A stretch of 64,000 bases of DNA from Paraburkholderia diazotrophica (GCF_900108945.1 NZ_FNYE01000014.1:1-64000), one strand, 5' to 3'; counted from the stretch's first letter, positions 8,208-17,361 are shown. The notes: a model not told the origin generated them from the letters alone. Numbers and translations: made by a program.

Positions 8208-9170
8208 TCACTCCTTGCCGAACTCCTTCGCCGCGCGGGCAATCGCATCGGCCGTCGCACCCGCGTGCGCGACGGACACGAGGTGGCTCGACGGCGTCTC
8301 GACGATGGTCGCGCCGATCCGGTGCGCCATCCAGCGTTGGATTTCCGGCGACACGGCGCGGTCGCGGGTCGTCACGATGTACCACGACGGCTTGTAGCGC
8401 CACGCGGCCTGCGTCACGCGCTCCTCGAACGCCTTGCCCGCGATCGGCTGCTGCGCGGCGACGAGCACGCGGGTGAGGCTTTCGGGCACGTCGGCGGCGA
8501 AATCGCTGTGGTACTTCGCCGGATCGAGCCACAGAAAGCCGGCGGCGTCCTTATTCATCGCCGAGCCGATCGGCATCTGCGGGCCGCGCTTGAGCACGTC
8601 ACCCGTCGATTCGCCGACGTCCGGCGCGATCGCCGCCACATAGACGAGGCCGACCACCTTCGATGCGTCCGGTCCCGAACCCGCCTCCGTGATCACGACG
8701 CCGCCCCACGAATGACCGACCAGCACGGTCGGCCCGGATAGCCGGGCGAGCGCGCGTCGGGTTGCGGCGACATCGTCGGCGAGCGACGTCAGCGGAATCT
8801 GCACGGACACGACGCGATAGCCCTTCTTCTGCAGCCGCTCGATCACGCCGTTCCAGCTCGATCCGTCGACGAACGCGCCGTGCACGAGCACGATGTTCTG
8901 CACCGGGCCGGGCGGCGGCGCGGAATAGGCGGCGGCGGGTCGCGGCGCGGAAGCAGGGGCGGGGGCAGAAGCCTGGTCGGTGGAAGGCGCCGCGGCAGAA
9001 GGCGCGGCGGCGGGTGCCGGCGATGTATCGGCGTCCGGGGCGGCGGGGGCTGGCGCGGCCGACGTATCGGGTGCGGGCTGCGGCGCGGGTTGTCCGGTCT
9101 GGGCGTGTACGCCGGAGGCGACGACGCAGACGCTAAGGAGAACGGCATAGAGCAGACGTTTCGGCGACAT
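8208..9170 (-). CDS. Exported alpha/beta hydrolase
   Basis: A 320-aa alpha/beta hydrolase. A signal peptide (MSPKRLLYAVLLSVCVVASGVHAQ, cleavage after HA) is followed by an Ala/Pro-rich linker of about 65 residues and then the hydrolase domain. That domain starts at NIVLVHGAFVDGSSW, with the HG oxyanion-hole motif. The nucleophile elbow is GHSWGG and the catalytic His is in SSHLVSVAHA near the end. The pattern matches the salicylate-esterase-like group of hydrolases; the substrate is unknown. The ATG at 9170 has a TGGAG site and begins the signal peptide. It is convergent with the MFS gene, 31 bases apart. The linker suggests anchoring or reach in the periplasm. Confidence 0.86.
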   Translation of the reverse strand: MSPKRLLYAVLLSVCVVASGVHAQTGQPAPQPAPDTSAAPAPAAPDADTSPAPAAAPSAAAPSTDQASAPAPASAPRPAAAYSAPPPGPVQNIVLVHGAFVDGSSWNGVIERLQKKGYRVVSVQIPLTSLADDVAATRRALARLSGPTVLVGHSWGGVVITEAGSGPDASKVVGLVYVAAIAPDVGESTGDVLKRGPQMPIGSAMNKDAAGFLWLDPAKYHSDFAADVPESLTRVLVAAQQPIAGKAFEERVTQAAWRYKPSWYIVTTRDRAVSPEIQRWMAHRIGATIVETPSSHLVSVAHAGATADAIARAAKEFGKE

Positions 9171-9447
9171 GGCGACTCCATCATCGGCTGGACCGGATTC
9201 TCGGAACATACCGACCGGCAAGCGGGGTGACAACCGCTATCTAGAGGCAATTTCGGACACGTTGGACGGTGCTTTGGCGGCTGGGCGGCGCGTGGCTGCG
9301 GCGGCATAGGCCGCGCAATGCGAATTCCATGAAACGCGGTTGCTCGCGCCCGTTCTGTGGGCACTTCGCAGGAGGGTACAATTTACGGTTTTTCCGGACG
9401 CGTTCTGTGCGTACCGCGTGGATTTCAATGCAGTGGAGTGAGACATT

Positions 9448-10836
9448 TTGAGCAACGGACAGCAGCATGACGGCCTCCAGCGTGGGCTGAAGAACCGGCA
9501 TATCCAGCTGATCGCGCTGGGCGGCGCGATCGGCACGGGCCTCTTTCTCGGATCGGCGGGCGTATTGAAGGCGGCGGGGCCGTCGATGATCCTCGGTTAC
9601 GCGATCGGCGGTTTCATCGCCTTTCTCATCATGCGACAGCTCGGCGAAATGGTTGCGCAGGAGCCCGTCGCCGGCTCGTTCAGCCACTTCGCATTCAAGT
9701 ACTGGGGCGACTTCCCGGGCTTCCTGTCGGGCTGGAACTACTGGGTGCTGTACGTGCTCGTCAGCATGGCCGAACTGACGGCCGTCGGCACCTACGTGCA
9801 TTTCTGGTGGCCGGGCGTGCCGACATGGGTCTCGGCGCTCGTCTGCTTCGTCGTCATCAACGCAATCAACCTCGCGAACGTCAAGGCGTACGGCGAAACC
9901 GAGTTCTGGTTTGCGATCATCAAGGTCGTGGCCGTGATCGGCATGATTCTGTTCGGCGGCTATCTGCTGATCAGCGGCCATGGCGGTCCGCAGGCGTCGG
10001 TTACGAACCTGTGGGCCGACGGCGGCTTCTTCCCGCACGGCTTCAACGGCCTCTTCATGATGCTCGCCGTGATCATGTTCTCGTTCGGCGGACTGGAATT
10101 GATCGGCATCACGGCGGCAGAAGCCGACGAGCCGCAAAAGAGCATTCCGAAAGCCGTGAATCAGGTGATCTACCGGATTCTGATTTTCTACATCTGCTCG
10201 CTGGTCGTGCTGCTGTCGTTGTATCCGTGGAATCAGGTGGCGGAAGGTGGCAGCCCGTTCGTGATGATCTTCTCGCAGATCGGCGCGAGCCTGACCGCGA
10301 ATGTTCTGAACGTGGTGGTGCTGACGGCGGCACTGTCCGTGTACAACAGCGGCGTCTATGCGAACAGTCGCATGCTGTACGGTCTTGCCGAGCAAGGCAA
10401 TGCGCCGCGCGTGCTGCTGAAGGTCGACGGCCGTGGCGTGCCGTATATGGCGATCGGCCTGTCCGCGCTCGCGACGTTTGCTTGCGTGATCATCAACTAT
10501 CTGATTCCTGCGAAGGCGCTCGACGTGCTGATGGCGCTCGTCGTGGCTGCGCTGGTACTGAACTGGTCGCTGATCAGCCTGACGCATCTGAAGTCGCGTC
10601 GCGCGATGATCGCGAAGGGTGGGAATCTCGTGTTCAAGTCGCTGTGGTTCCCGCTCGGCAACTGGATCTGTCTCGCGTTCATGGCAATGATTCTCGTGAT
10701 CCTCGCGATGACGCCAGGACTCAACGTGTCGGTGCTGCTCGTGCCCGTATGGCTCGTCGTGATGTGGGTGGGCTATGTGCTCAAGCGTCGGCGCGCGGCC
10801 GCGCATGGGCTCGCGGGAGCGGCGAGCGGGCGCTGA
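9448..10836 (+). CDS. Amino acid permease (AroP/ProY group of the APC superfamily)
   Basis: A 462-aa inner-membrane amino-acid/proton symporter. The N-terminal signature is HIQLIALGGAIGTGLFLGSA, followed by QLGEMVAQEPVAGSFSHFA, the FSFGGLELIGITAAEAD stretch and twelve predicted helices. This is the standard amino-acid transporter family of AroP, ProY, GabP and CycA. The exact substrate cannot be decided by eye. Translation most likely begins at a TTG: it has a GTGGAGTGAG ribosome site at the right distance and gives the conserved N-terminus, and no ATG fits. A TACAAT hexamer at 9377-9382 may be part of the promoter. A terminator follows at 10906. Confidence 0.9.
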   Translation: MSNGQQHDGLQRGLKNRHIQLIALGGAIGTGLFLGSAGVLKAAGPSMILGYAIGGFIAFLIMRQLGEMVAQEPVAGSFSHFAFKYWGDFPGFLSGWNYWVLYVLVSMAELTAVGTYVHFWWPGVPTWVSALVCFVVINAINLANVKAYGETEFWFAIIKVVAVIGMILFGGYLLISGHGGPQASVTNLWADGGFFPHGFNGLFMMLAVIMFSFGGLELIGITAAEADEPQKSIPKAVNQVIYRILIFYICSLVVLLSLYPWNQVAEGGSPFVMIFSQIGASLTANVLNVVVLTAALSVYNSGVYANSRMLYGLAEQGNAPRVLLKVDGRGVPYMAIGLSALATFACVIINYLIPAKALDVLMALVVAALVLNWSLISLTHLKSRRAMIAKGGNLVFKSLWFPLGNWICLAFMAMILVILAMTPGLNVSVLLVPVWLVVMWVGYVLKRRRAAAHGLAGAASGR

Positions 10837-10905
10837 GCCGGTGTGATGCTTTTAGCCGGCGCGTTGATGTCGAGCGCCTCAGATCGTTTGATCGGATACG
10901 AATCG

Positions 10906-10939
10906 AGCCGGATTTGCCGTGAGGCGATCCGGCTTTTTT
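10906..10939 (+). terminator. Intrinsic terminator of the amino acid permease gene
   Basis: Stem AGCCGGAT / ATCCGGCT with a 13-base loop, followed by TTTTT. It lies 70 bases after the permease stop. Confidence 0.85.
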
Positions 10940-11015
10940 GTGTTCGAGCGGATTCGAATGGGCTTGCGTGCGGGTGGTCCGCGCTGCCGACGCAGCGTGG
11001 CCCGCAGAAAACACA

Positions 11016-11049
11016 AAACCCGCGGCATCGGATCGATGAACGCGGGTTT
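11016..11049 (-). terminator. Intrinsic terminator downstream of tRNA-Leu
   Basis: Stem AAACCCGCG / CGCGGGTTT with a 16-base loop. On the minus strand it is followed by TGTGTTTTC, and it lies about 30 bases past the 3' end of the leftward tRNA-Leu gene. Confidence 0.8.
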
Positions 11050-11080
11050 GTCGGGGTGATGCTGAACTGAAGCTAAATTC

Positions 11081-11165
11081 TGGTGCCCAGGGCCGGACTC
11101 GAACCGGCACGCCTTGCGGCGGGGGATTTTGAGTCCCCTGCGTCTACCTGTTTCACCACCTGGGC
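11081..11165 (-). tRNA. tRNA-Leu(CAA)
   Basis: An 85-base leucine tRNA with a long variable arm and an encoded CCA. The acceptor stem GCCCAGG pairs with CCTGGGC. The anticodon arm is GGGGA-CTCAAAA-TCCCC, which places CAA in the anticodon, and the T arm contains GGTTCGAGTCC. It decodes UUG. A terminator follows on the same strand. Confidence 0.97.
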
Positions 11166-11304
11166 TTGATCTTCGTCGCTTCTTGGTCTTTCGACCTACC
11201 TTGTCGCGAATTACACGCTGGCACCTCGCGAGACGAAGACGCAGATTATGGCCGAAAACGCGTCGGCGGGCAAGCCGATGCCCGATCTCGCCGCCTGGCG
11301 GACG

Positions 11305-12708
11305 CTAGACCGTGCGCGAAAACCGCTGCAACGGTTGCTGGCCCAGGTAACGGTCGAACACCATCGCGATGTTGCGCACGAGCATCCGTCCCGCCAGTTG
11401 CACATCGATCCGCCGTGCGCCGATTTTGACGAGCCCGTCGTCTTCGAACGGGCGCAGGCGCTTCAGTTCCGGGGCGAACGTGTCGTGAAAGTGGATGCCG
11501 TACGCAGCTTCGAACTCGTCGAAGCGCAATTCGAGGTTGCACATCAATTGCGTGATGACGTCGCGCCGCAGGCGGTCATCGAGGGAGAGGCGCACACCGC
11601 GACTGATCGCCAGCTGGCCTTTATCGATGGCTGCCGCGTAGCCCACCAGATCCTTCGCGTTTTGCGCGTAGACATCGCCGACCTTACCGATCGACGACGC
11701 CCCAAAGCCGATCAGATCGCAGTCCGCGCGCGTGCTATAGCCCTGGAAATTGCGATGCAGCGTGCGCTGGGCCTGGGCGCGCGCGAGCTCGTCAGTGGGC
11801 AGCGCGAAATGGTCCATGCCGATGTAGACGTAGCCCGCGTCCGTCAGCCGCTCGACCACGCGGCGCAGGATCGCGAGCCGTTCAGCGGGAGAAGGCATCG
11901 TGGACGGGTCCATCTGCCGCTGCATCTTGAAGAGCTGCGGCATGTGCGCGTAGCCGAACACCGAGAGCCTGTCGGGCGCGAGCGCGAGCATGGTGTCGAG
12001 CGTCCGGCTGAAGCTGTCGACGGTCTGATATGGCAGGCCATAGATCAGATCGACGCCGATCGAATGGAAGCCCGTCGCGCGCGCGGCGCGCATCACGCTC
12101 GCCGTCATCTCGAGCGGCTGGATGCGATTGATCGCCCGTTGCACGACAGGGTCGAAGTCCTGCACGCCCAGACTCACGCGATTGAAGCCGAGATTGCGCA
12201 AATGGACGATGGTTTTCGGGGACGCTTCACGCGGATCGACTTCGATCGAAAACTCGCCTTCCGAATCGCTGCACAACGTGAAGTGTTCACGCGTGGCGGC
12301 CATCAGCTCGGTCATTTCGTCGTGCGACAGAAACGTCGGCGTGCCGCCGCCCCAATGCAGTTGCGATACGGGCCGCGCGGTGTCGAAGAGCGGCGCCTGC
12401 AACGCGATTTCGCGCTTGAGCTGGTCGAGATACGGACGCGAACGCGCGCGGTTCTTCGTCACGACCTTGTTGCAGCCGCAATAGAAGCAGACGGTGTCGC
12501 AAAACGGAATATGGAAGTACAGCGAGAGATCCGTGTCGGACGCGCCCTTGTCGGCGGCGGCGCGGCGGTAGTCGTCGGGATCGAAGTCGTCGCGGAACTG
12601 GACGGCCGTCGGATAGGACGTATAGCGCGGGCCGTTCGAACTGTATTTCGCGAGCAGGTCGGGGCGGAATAGTGCGTCGGCGGAAGGAGCGGTAGTCATC
12701 GGATTCAT
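11305..12708 (-). CDS. hemN: Oxygen-independent coproporphyrinogen III oxidase HemN
   Basis: A 467-aa radical-SAM enzyme that converts coproporphyrinogen III to protoporphyrinogen IX without oxygen in haem synthesis. The cluster motif is FCDTVCFYCGC (CxxxCxxC), about 65 residues from the start. It is preceded by YFHIPF and followed by LHWGGGTPTFLS, SIEVDPRE, NRVSLGVQDF and GVDLIYGLPYQT. The C-terminal HemN domain includes RNFQGYSTRADCDLIGFGASSIG. Length matches true HemN rather than the shorter HemW. The ATG at 12708 is chosen; a second in-frame ATG three codons later is also possible. I looked for an FNR/Anr box (TTGAT-N4-ATCAA) upstream and did not find a clear one. Confidence 0.95.
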   Translation of the reverse strand: MNPMTTAPSADALFRPDLLAKYSSNGPRYTSYPTAVQFRDDFDPDDYRRAAADKGASDTDLSLYFHIPFCDTVCFYCGCNKVVTKNRARSRPYLDQLKREIALQAPLFDTARPVSQLHWGGGTPTFLSHDEMTELMAATREHFTLCSDSEGEFSIEVDPREASPKTIVHLRNLGFNRVSLGVQDFDPVVQRAINRIQPLEMTASVMRAARATGFHSIGVDLIYGLPYQTVDSFSRTLDTMLALAPDRLSVFGYAHMPQLFKMQRQMDPSTMPSPAERLAILRRVVERLTDAGYVYIGMDHFALPTDELARAQAQRTLHRNFQGYSTRADCDLIGFGASSIGKVGDVYAQNAKDLVGYAAAIDKGQLAISRGVRLSLDDRLRRDVITQLMCNLELRFDEFEAAYGIHFHDTFAPELKRLRPFEDDGLVKIGARRIDVQLAGRMLVRNIAMVFDRYLGQQPLQRFSRTV

Positions 12709-12972
12709 ATCCCGACGCCTGCCGGATGATGCGCGAACCGCCTGGTCGTTGCGTGCGGGAGCGGCTCGATCGTGTGCTCGATGGAAATGGGCAGGCGCCT
12801 TGCGAGCGTGATATCTGTTGCCAAAGTATGCAAATGAGTTTACGGGAGCAGGGCGCGCGAAACCTTGTGTAAAAAGGTCGCATGCGTCAAATGGCACAAT
12901 GTGGGCTGAGCGGCGGCCACTTCGATCCGGGTGGGCCGGCCTCGTCGAGTGTTTGTCGTTCAGGAAAGCGGA

Positions 12973-13269
12973 GTGTCTGTCGAATTGTCCCAACCGTCGT
13001 CCGCGACAGCGGATCACGCGTGCCGTCCCAACTGCGGCGCGTGCTGCATCGCGCCATCGATTTCGAGTCCCATTCCCGGCATGCCGGACGGCAAGCCGGC
13101 AGGCGTGCGCTGCGTGCAACTCGGCGACGATCTGCGCTGTGCGATCTTCGGCAAGCCGGAACGTCCTGCCTGCTGCTCGGGTCTACAACCGCAGGCCGAC
13201 ATGTGCGGCAACTCGCGCGACGAAGCGTTGATCTGGCTCACGCGTCTCGAAGCCGATACGCGGCCATGA
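12973..13269 (+). CDS. YkgJ family cysteine cluster protein
   Basis: A 98-aa protein with a cysteine-rich metal-binding motif at the N-terminus (CRPNCGACC, about residues 17-25). The conserved segment SSPIPGMPDGKPAGVRC and further cysteines (LRCAIF, PACCSG, MCGNSRDEAL) follow. This is the YkgJ/zinc-or-iron-chelating domain family, whose function is not established. I chose the GTG at 12973 because it starts just before the conserved part, behind a purine-rich GGAAAGCGGA. Upstream in-frame GTG codons at 12931 and 12949 would add up to 14 residues. Neighbours are unrelated. Confidence 0.8.
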   Translation: MSVELSQPSSATADHACRPNCGACCIAPSISSPIPGMPDGKPAGVRCVQLGDDLRCAIFGKPERPACCSGLQPQADMCGNSRDEALIWLTRLEADTRP

Positions 13270-13409
13270 CATGATGACGTGATGGCTGCGCGCCGATAGT
13301 CGAAGCACTCGCGCGGCAAGACCATCACGAGAACCTGAAAAAACACCCTTTGGCAGCAACACAAGCAACACCGATGCGGCGCGTCCGCTGCGTCACGAGG
13401 AGAATCTGC

Positions 13410-14003
13410 ATGACCCATCCCGCAGCGCCCGCACGGCGCCGCTTTCTGATTTCGGCGCTGTCCGCGTGTGCAGTCGGTGGCTTGACGACGTCGCTCACCG
13501 CGTGCGCGACGTCGACGTTCCCGTTTATTCCGGATTACTACACGTTTTCGCAGAAGCAGGTACAGGAAGCCGTGCAGCGCAAGTTCCCGTATCAGCGTAC
13601 GGTATCGCAGGTGTTCGAGGTCGCGTTGATGCATCCTGTCGTCGGCTTGCTGCCGGATACGAACCGCGTGTCGGTGCGGCTCGACGCGCGGCTCGCAAGT
13701 CCGTTTCTGCAGCAGCCGGTCAACGGCGTGTTCACGCTATCGAGCCAGCTCGAATACGATCCGCAGAGCCGCTCGGTCGTGCTGCGCGCGCCGAATGTGG
13801 AGAACGTGAGCGTCGACGGCGACGCGCAGGCCTACACGCAGCAGATCAACGCAGCCGCAGCCGTGCTCGCGACGCAGCTGCTCACCAACTATCCCGTCTA
13901 CACGTTTAAACCCGACCAGCTGCAATTTGCCGGGGTGACTTACGAACCAGGTACAATCACGGTCCTTACAAACGGCATACGCGTTCAGATCGTCGAAAAG
14001 TGA
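13410..14003 (+). CDS. DUF1439-type lipoprotein
   Basis: A 197-aa exported protein. The N-terminus has RRRFLIS followed by a hydrophobic stretch and a lipobox (SLTAC), so it should be a lipoprotein, possibly exported by the Tat route because of the arginine pair. The mature part (YYTFSQKQVQEAVQRKFPYQRT, LDARLASPFLQQPVNGVFTLSSQLEYDP) follows the pattern of the DUF1439/YceB-like family of two-layer lipid-binding-like folds. The function is unknown. The ATG at 13410 follows a GAGGAGA ribosome site. It is co-directional with uppP, 79 bases away. Confidence 0.8.
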   Translation: MTHPAAPARRRFLISALSACAVGGLTTSLTACATSTFPFIPDYYTFSQKQVQEAVQRKFPYQRTVSQVFEVALMHPVVGLLPDTNRVSVRLDARLASPFLQQPVNGVFTLSSQLEYDPQSRSVVLRAPNVENVSVDGDAQAYTQQINAAAAVLATQLLTNYPVYTFKPDQLQFAGVTYEPGTITVLTNGIRVQIVEK

Positions 14004-14082
14004 CGGCGCGCGGCCGGGCGGACCGCGCCGTCATTGCTGATGCGGTCGCGCGTCGTCAACCCCCAAACGAAGAGGGCCACGG

Positions 14083-14919
14083 ATGGACTGGATACTCACA
14101 CTGAAGGCGCTGATTCTCGGCATCGTCGAAGGCTTGACGGAATTCTTGCCCGTGTCGAGCACAGGCCATCTGATCGTCGCCGGCAGTCTGCTGAATTTCG
14201 ACACGCCGCAGGAAAAGACTTTCGACGTCGTGATCCAGCTCGGCGCGATTCTCGCCGTGTGCTGGGAGTACCGTCAGCGAATCGGCAATGTCGTCGCAGG
14301 GCTCGCGACGCGGCCCGACGCGCGCCGCTTCACGCTGAACGTGATCATCGCGACGATTCCCGCCATCGTGCTCGGCCTGCTGTTCGAGAAAGCGATCAAG
14401 GCCGTACTGTTTTCGCCCGTGCCCGTCGCGTTTGCGCTCGTCGTCGGCGGCGTGCTGATTCTGTGGGTCGAGTCGCGCCAGCGCGGCCGGCAAGACCTTC
14501 AGCCGCGCGTGCATTCGATGGACGACCTGAGTCCGCTCGATGCGCTCAAGGTCGGTTTCGCGCAATGCTTCGCGCTGGTTCCGGGCATGTCGCGCTCGGG
14601 TTCGACGATCATCGGCGGCATGCTGTTCGGGCTCGACCGGCGCGTCGCGACCGAGTTCTCATTCTTCCTCGCGATACCCATCATCTTCGGCGCGACCGTT
14701 TATGAGATGCACAAGGACTGGCAGGCGCTGTCGTCCGACGCGCTTGGGCTCTTTTCGATCGGTTTTCTCGCGGCGTTTGTCAGCGCGTTCGCGTGCGTGC
14801 GCTGGCTGCTGCGCTATATCGCGGCGCACGATTTCAGCGCGTTCGCGTGGTATCGGATCGGCTTCGGCTTGCTGATCCTTTTGATCGGCTACAGCGGTGG
14901 ATTGAGCTGGGCAGATTGA
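14083..14919 (+). CDS. uppP: Undecaprenyl-diphosphatase UppP (BacA)
   Basis: A 278-aa integral membrane enzyme that dephosphorylates undecaprenyl pyrophosphate, recycling the lipid carrier for peptidoglycan and other surface polymers. Both catalytic signatures are present: GLTEFLPVSSTGHL near the N-terminus (Glu-rich motif) and PGMSRSGSTIIGG in the middle (Arg/Ser motif). About eight hydrophobic helices surround them. Length is standard. The ATG follows an AGAGGG site. Loss or overexpression of this family affects bacitracin tolerance. A terminator follows 31 bases after the stop. Confidence 0.97.
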   Translation: MDWILTLKALILGIVEGLTEFLPVSSTGHLIVAGSLLNFDTPQEKTFDVVIQLGAILAVCWEYRQRIGNVVAGLATRPDARRFTLNVIIATIPAIVLGLLFEKAIKAVLFSPVPVAFALVVGGVLILWVESRQRGRQDLQPRVHSMDDLSPLDALKVGFAQCFALVPGMSRSGSTIIGGMLFGLDRRVATEFSFFLAIPIIFGATVYEMHKDWQALSSDALGLFSIGFLAAFVSAFACVRWLLRYIAAHDFSAFAWYRIGFGLLILLIGYSGGLSWAD

Positions 14920-14950
14920 CGCCGCGCTCGGGACGGGCACATTGCAAATG

Positions 14951-14985
14951 AAAACGGCCTGCCGTTCGTGAACGGCGGGCCGTTT
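14951..14985. terminator. Bidirectional terminator between uppP and trmB
   Basis: Imperfect stem AAAACGGCCTGCCGTT / AACGGCGGGCCGTTT with a short loop, A-rich on the left and TTTCTGTTT on the right, between two convergent genes. Confidence 0.85.
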
Positions 14986-15009
14986 CTGTTTGTGCTTCGC
15001 CAGCGTCGC

Positions 15010-15807
15010 TCAGGCGTCCGGACGGCGCCGGTAAATCAGGTCCCACACGCCGTGTCCGAGTCGTAGGCCGCGCTTTTCGAACTTCGTCACGGGACGATAG
15101 TCTGGACGCGGCGCGTAATCGTCGGCGGTGTTCTGGAGCGCAGGTTCGGCACCGAGCACTTCGAGCATCTGCTCCGCGTAGTTCTGCCAGTCGGTCGCGC
15201 AGTGGATGTACGCGCCCGGCTTCATGCGCGACACCAGCCGCGCGACGAACTTCGGCTGGATCAGGCGCCGCTTGTGATGGCGCGCCTTGTGCCAGGGATC
15301 GGGGAAGAAGATGTGCACACCGTCCAGGCTTTGCGGCGCGATCATGTTCTCCAGCACTTCGACCGCGTCGTGCTGGATGATGCGGATATTCGACAGGTTC
15401 TGCTCGCCCATCAGTTTCAGCAGCGCGCCGACGCCCGGCTCGTGCACTTCGACGCCGAGGAAATCGTCGTCGGGACGATGCGACGCGATTTCTGCCGTCG
15501 TCGCGCCCATGCCGAAACCGATCTCCAGAATGCGCGGCGCGCGCCGGCCGAAGACGGTGTCCCAGTCGGGCTGCTCGGGCGCGTACGGCACGACGAAGCG
15601 CGGGCCGAGTTCCTCCATTGCGCGGCGCTGGCCCGTCGATACGCGGCCTGCGCGTGTCACGAAGCTGCGGATGCGGCGCAGATGCAGCGCTTCTTGCGGC
15701 GCAGCGGCGTCGGAGGTTTCCGGGGTTTCGGCGGGCGCCGATGCGTCGTCGCTGGAAATCTGGGAGGTGTCGCGCGGCAGACCGGCTTCGTTCGGATCGT
15801 GAATCAT
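15010..15807 (-). CDS. trmB: tRNA (guanine-N7-)-methyltransferase TrmB
   Basis: A 265-aa SAM-dependent methyltransferase that makes m7G46 in tRNA. The SAM-binding motif is ILEIGFGMGATT, followed by FLGVEVHEPGVG, the family-specific FFPDPWHKARHHKRRL and the C-terminal TKFEKRGLRLGHGVWDL. The first 50 residues are Ala/Asp/Pro-rich and probably disordered, an extension common in this group. The ATG at 15807 follows no strong ribosome site, but the frame is consistent. It lies convergent with uppP and downstream of the tRNA-Gly gene, a fitting context but probably coincidental. Confidence 0.95.
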   Translation of the reverse strand: MIHDPNEAGLPRDTSQISSDDASAPAETPETSDAAAPQEALHLRRIRSFVTRAGRVSTGQRRAMEELGPRFVVPYAPEQPDWDTVFGRRAPRILEIGFGMGATTAEIASHRPDDDFLGVEVHEPGVGALLKLMGEQNLSNIRIIQHDAVEVLENMIAPQSLDGVHIFFPDPWHKARHHKRRLIQPKFVARLVSRMKPGAYIHCATDWQNYAEQMLEVLGAEPALQNTADDYAPRPDYRPVTKFEKRGLRLGHGVWDLIYRRRPDA

Positions 15808-15892
15808 CGTGGATGAAGGCTAGCGTGTGGCGGCGGGAACGGCTGGGCGTGAGGGCGGGCGCGTTTCATCGACGGATAGCGCACCACAAAAA

Positions 15893-15914
15893 AGCCGCCT
15901 TCATGGAGGCGGCT
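15893..15914 (-). terminator. Intrinsic terminator downstream of tRNA-Gly
   Basis: Stem AGCCGCCT / AGGCGGCT with a six-base loop. On the minus strand it is followed by TTTTTTGTGG, and it lies about 65 bases past the 3' end of tRNA-Gly. Confidence 0.85.
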
Positions 15915-15980
15915 CTCACGCTGGATTCTCCGCCTCGTCTCTCCGCCTGTTCGTTGCGCGGCAGAGGGAGCGGCTGAAAG

Positions 15981-16055
15981 TGGAGCGGGCGATGGGAATC
16001 GAACCCACGTCTCTAGCTTGGGAAGCTAGGGTAATAGCCATTATACGACGCCCGC
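15981..16055 (-). tRNA. tRNA-Gly(CCC)
   Basis: A 75-base glycine tRNA with encoded CCA. The acceptor GCGGGCG pairs with CGCCCGC. The anticodon arm CTAGC-TTCCCAA-GCTAG places CCC in the anticodon, and the T arm has GGTTCGATTCC. It decodes GGG. Confidence 0.96.
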
Positions 16056-16065
16056 AGAGCGCGCC

Positions 16066-16095
16066 ATTTTACGCGGTTTCGGCGGATTTGGGCAA
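16066..16095 (-). promoter_or_regulatory. Probable sigma-70 promoter of tRNA-Gly
   Basis: On the minus strand TTGCCC, an 18-base spacer and TAAAAT lie just upstream of the tRNA. The -10 box ends about 11 bases before the mature 5' end, in a GC-rich start region of the kind seen in stable-RNA promoters. Confidence 0.5.
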
Positions 16096-16137
16096 ATCGC
16101 CGGGCACGCACGCGCCCGGCACGGAAACATGAACCGG

Positions 16138-16701
16138 TCAGATGCCGAACAGCGTCAGCGACACGGCAGCTCGCGTCACGACCATCAGCAACACCTGCAC
16201 GATCACGAACAGCAGGATCGGCGAAAGATCGATGCCGCCGAGGCGCGGCATGATCTTGCGCAGCGGGTTGAGAAACGGCGCCGTCAGCTCATACAGGATC
16301 GGCATTGCGGGCGAGCGGGGATTGAGCCACGACAGCAGCGCCATCAGGATCGTCAGCCAGATCAGCAGGTTCAACGCCCACTTGACGACGGTCAGTAGCG
16401 CGACGATCAGCAGCGACGGCATCAGCCCGAGCGGATCGACGCCGACGATCACCACCATCAGCACCACGTAGACAATCGACGTGATGAGCGCAGCGACAAT
16501 GCTCGCCCAGTCGATGCCCCGCACGCCCGGAATGATCTTGCGCAGCGGCAACACGAGCCAGTTGGTCACTTGCAGCACGGCGCTCGACACCGGGTTGTAC
16601 GGCTGCATGCGCACGAACTGGAGCCATGCGCGCAGCAGCAGAGCCGCGCCGAACAGCGTAAAGATGGTATTGAGCAGAAAACGGGCGATATCGCCGAACA
16701 T
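16138..16701 (-). CDS. YggT family membrane protein
   Basis: A 187-aa inner-membrane protein made of two YggT repeats. Each repeat has two helices with the conserved RAWLQFVRMQPYNPVS / LLSWLNPRSPAMP type segment followed by PLRKIIPGVRGID / PLRKIMPRLGGID. The family is widespread; it has been linked to osmotic-shock tolerance and, by neighbourhood elsewhere, to cell division, but the molecular role is not settled. The start is supported by an AAGGA site nine bases before the ATG. It lies upstream of the tRNA-Gly gene on the same strand. Confidence 0.92.
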   Translation of the reverse strand: MFGDIARFLLNTIFTLFGAALLLRAWLQFVRMQPYNPVSSAVLQVTNWLVLPLRKIIPGVRGIDWASIVAALITSIVYVVLMVVIVGVDPLGLMPSLLIVALLTVVKWALNLLIWLTILMALLSWLNPRSPAMPILYELTAPFLNPLRKIMPRLGGIDLSPILLFVIVQVLLMVVTRAAVSLTLFGI

Positions 16702-16860
16702 CGTGGGTCCTTTCCTTCAGAAGACGTCTCGCGCGAAGCGGGACGCATGGCGCCGGCAAGCCGGCGGACGGCTGGAAACACCGAGCGCGCGCCCTACGCC
16801 GCGCAGCTCACCAGAATGCTTGCGCGTGCCGCTTGCGGCGGCGCTGCGCGGACGGCCGCG

Positions 16861-17181
16861 TCAGACGGCGACCTTGACTTCGCTGATCAGGATTGTGCCG
16901 TTGCCGCCGTCCGTATAGTTGGGAATGTCGGCGAGCAATGTGTCGCTGGCGGGTTTGAAGACCTCGTAAAACGCCTCGACGGTATCGAACAGAAAATGCC
17001 CCGCGGCGACGAACGGCGGCGGCGAGCCCGGCGGCCCGCCGTTGATGCCGGCATCGACCGACCAGCCCTTCAGCGATGCGCCGAACAGCCTGGCGGCGAG
17101 CGGCATATGCGTGCCGCAGTAATAGTCGATGTCGAAACGTCCGCCTTCCCGATACGGATAGAGGATGCTGACCTTGATCAT
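16861..17181 (-). CDS. EthD family protein
   Basis: A 106-aa small dimeric ferredoxin-like fold protein of the EthD/stress-responsive barrel type. The family marks are IKVSILYPYREGGRFDIDYYCGTHMPL (split here by its DxxYY...HMPL core), the central GHFLFDTVEAFYEVF and a terminal strand ISEVKV. EthD relatives assist degradation pathways or act as small monooxygenase-like proteins; no pathway genes are adjacent, so the role is open. The ATG at 17181 starts right at the first strand; an upstream ATG eight codons earlier is possible. The ribosome site is weak. Confidence 0.8.
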   Translation of the reverse strand: MIKVSILYPYREGGRFDIDYYCGTHMPLAARLFGASLKGWSVDAGINGGPPGSPPPFVAAGHFLFDTVEAFYEVFKPASDTLLADIPNYTDGGNGTILISEVKVAV

Positions 17182-17361
17182 TGTGCGTTCTCGTCGGTTG
17201 TTCACGAAGCGCGAGTGAGGCGTCGTGCGCCCTGATCGCGTCGTTGCGCGCGTGTTGGTCCTGGTCGTGCTGGGGAGACGGGTGGCGCACAGTCCGCGAC
17301 TCCGATAGAGGCGCGCAAGCCGCCGTAGTCCCGTCGATGCCGGTCGTCACATTATCACGGC

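Noticed and set aside
12709..12972. FNR/Anr box controlling hemN
   Set aside because: No TTGAT-N4-ATCAA or close variant could be found, although such sites are common before hemN.
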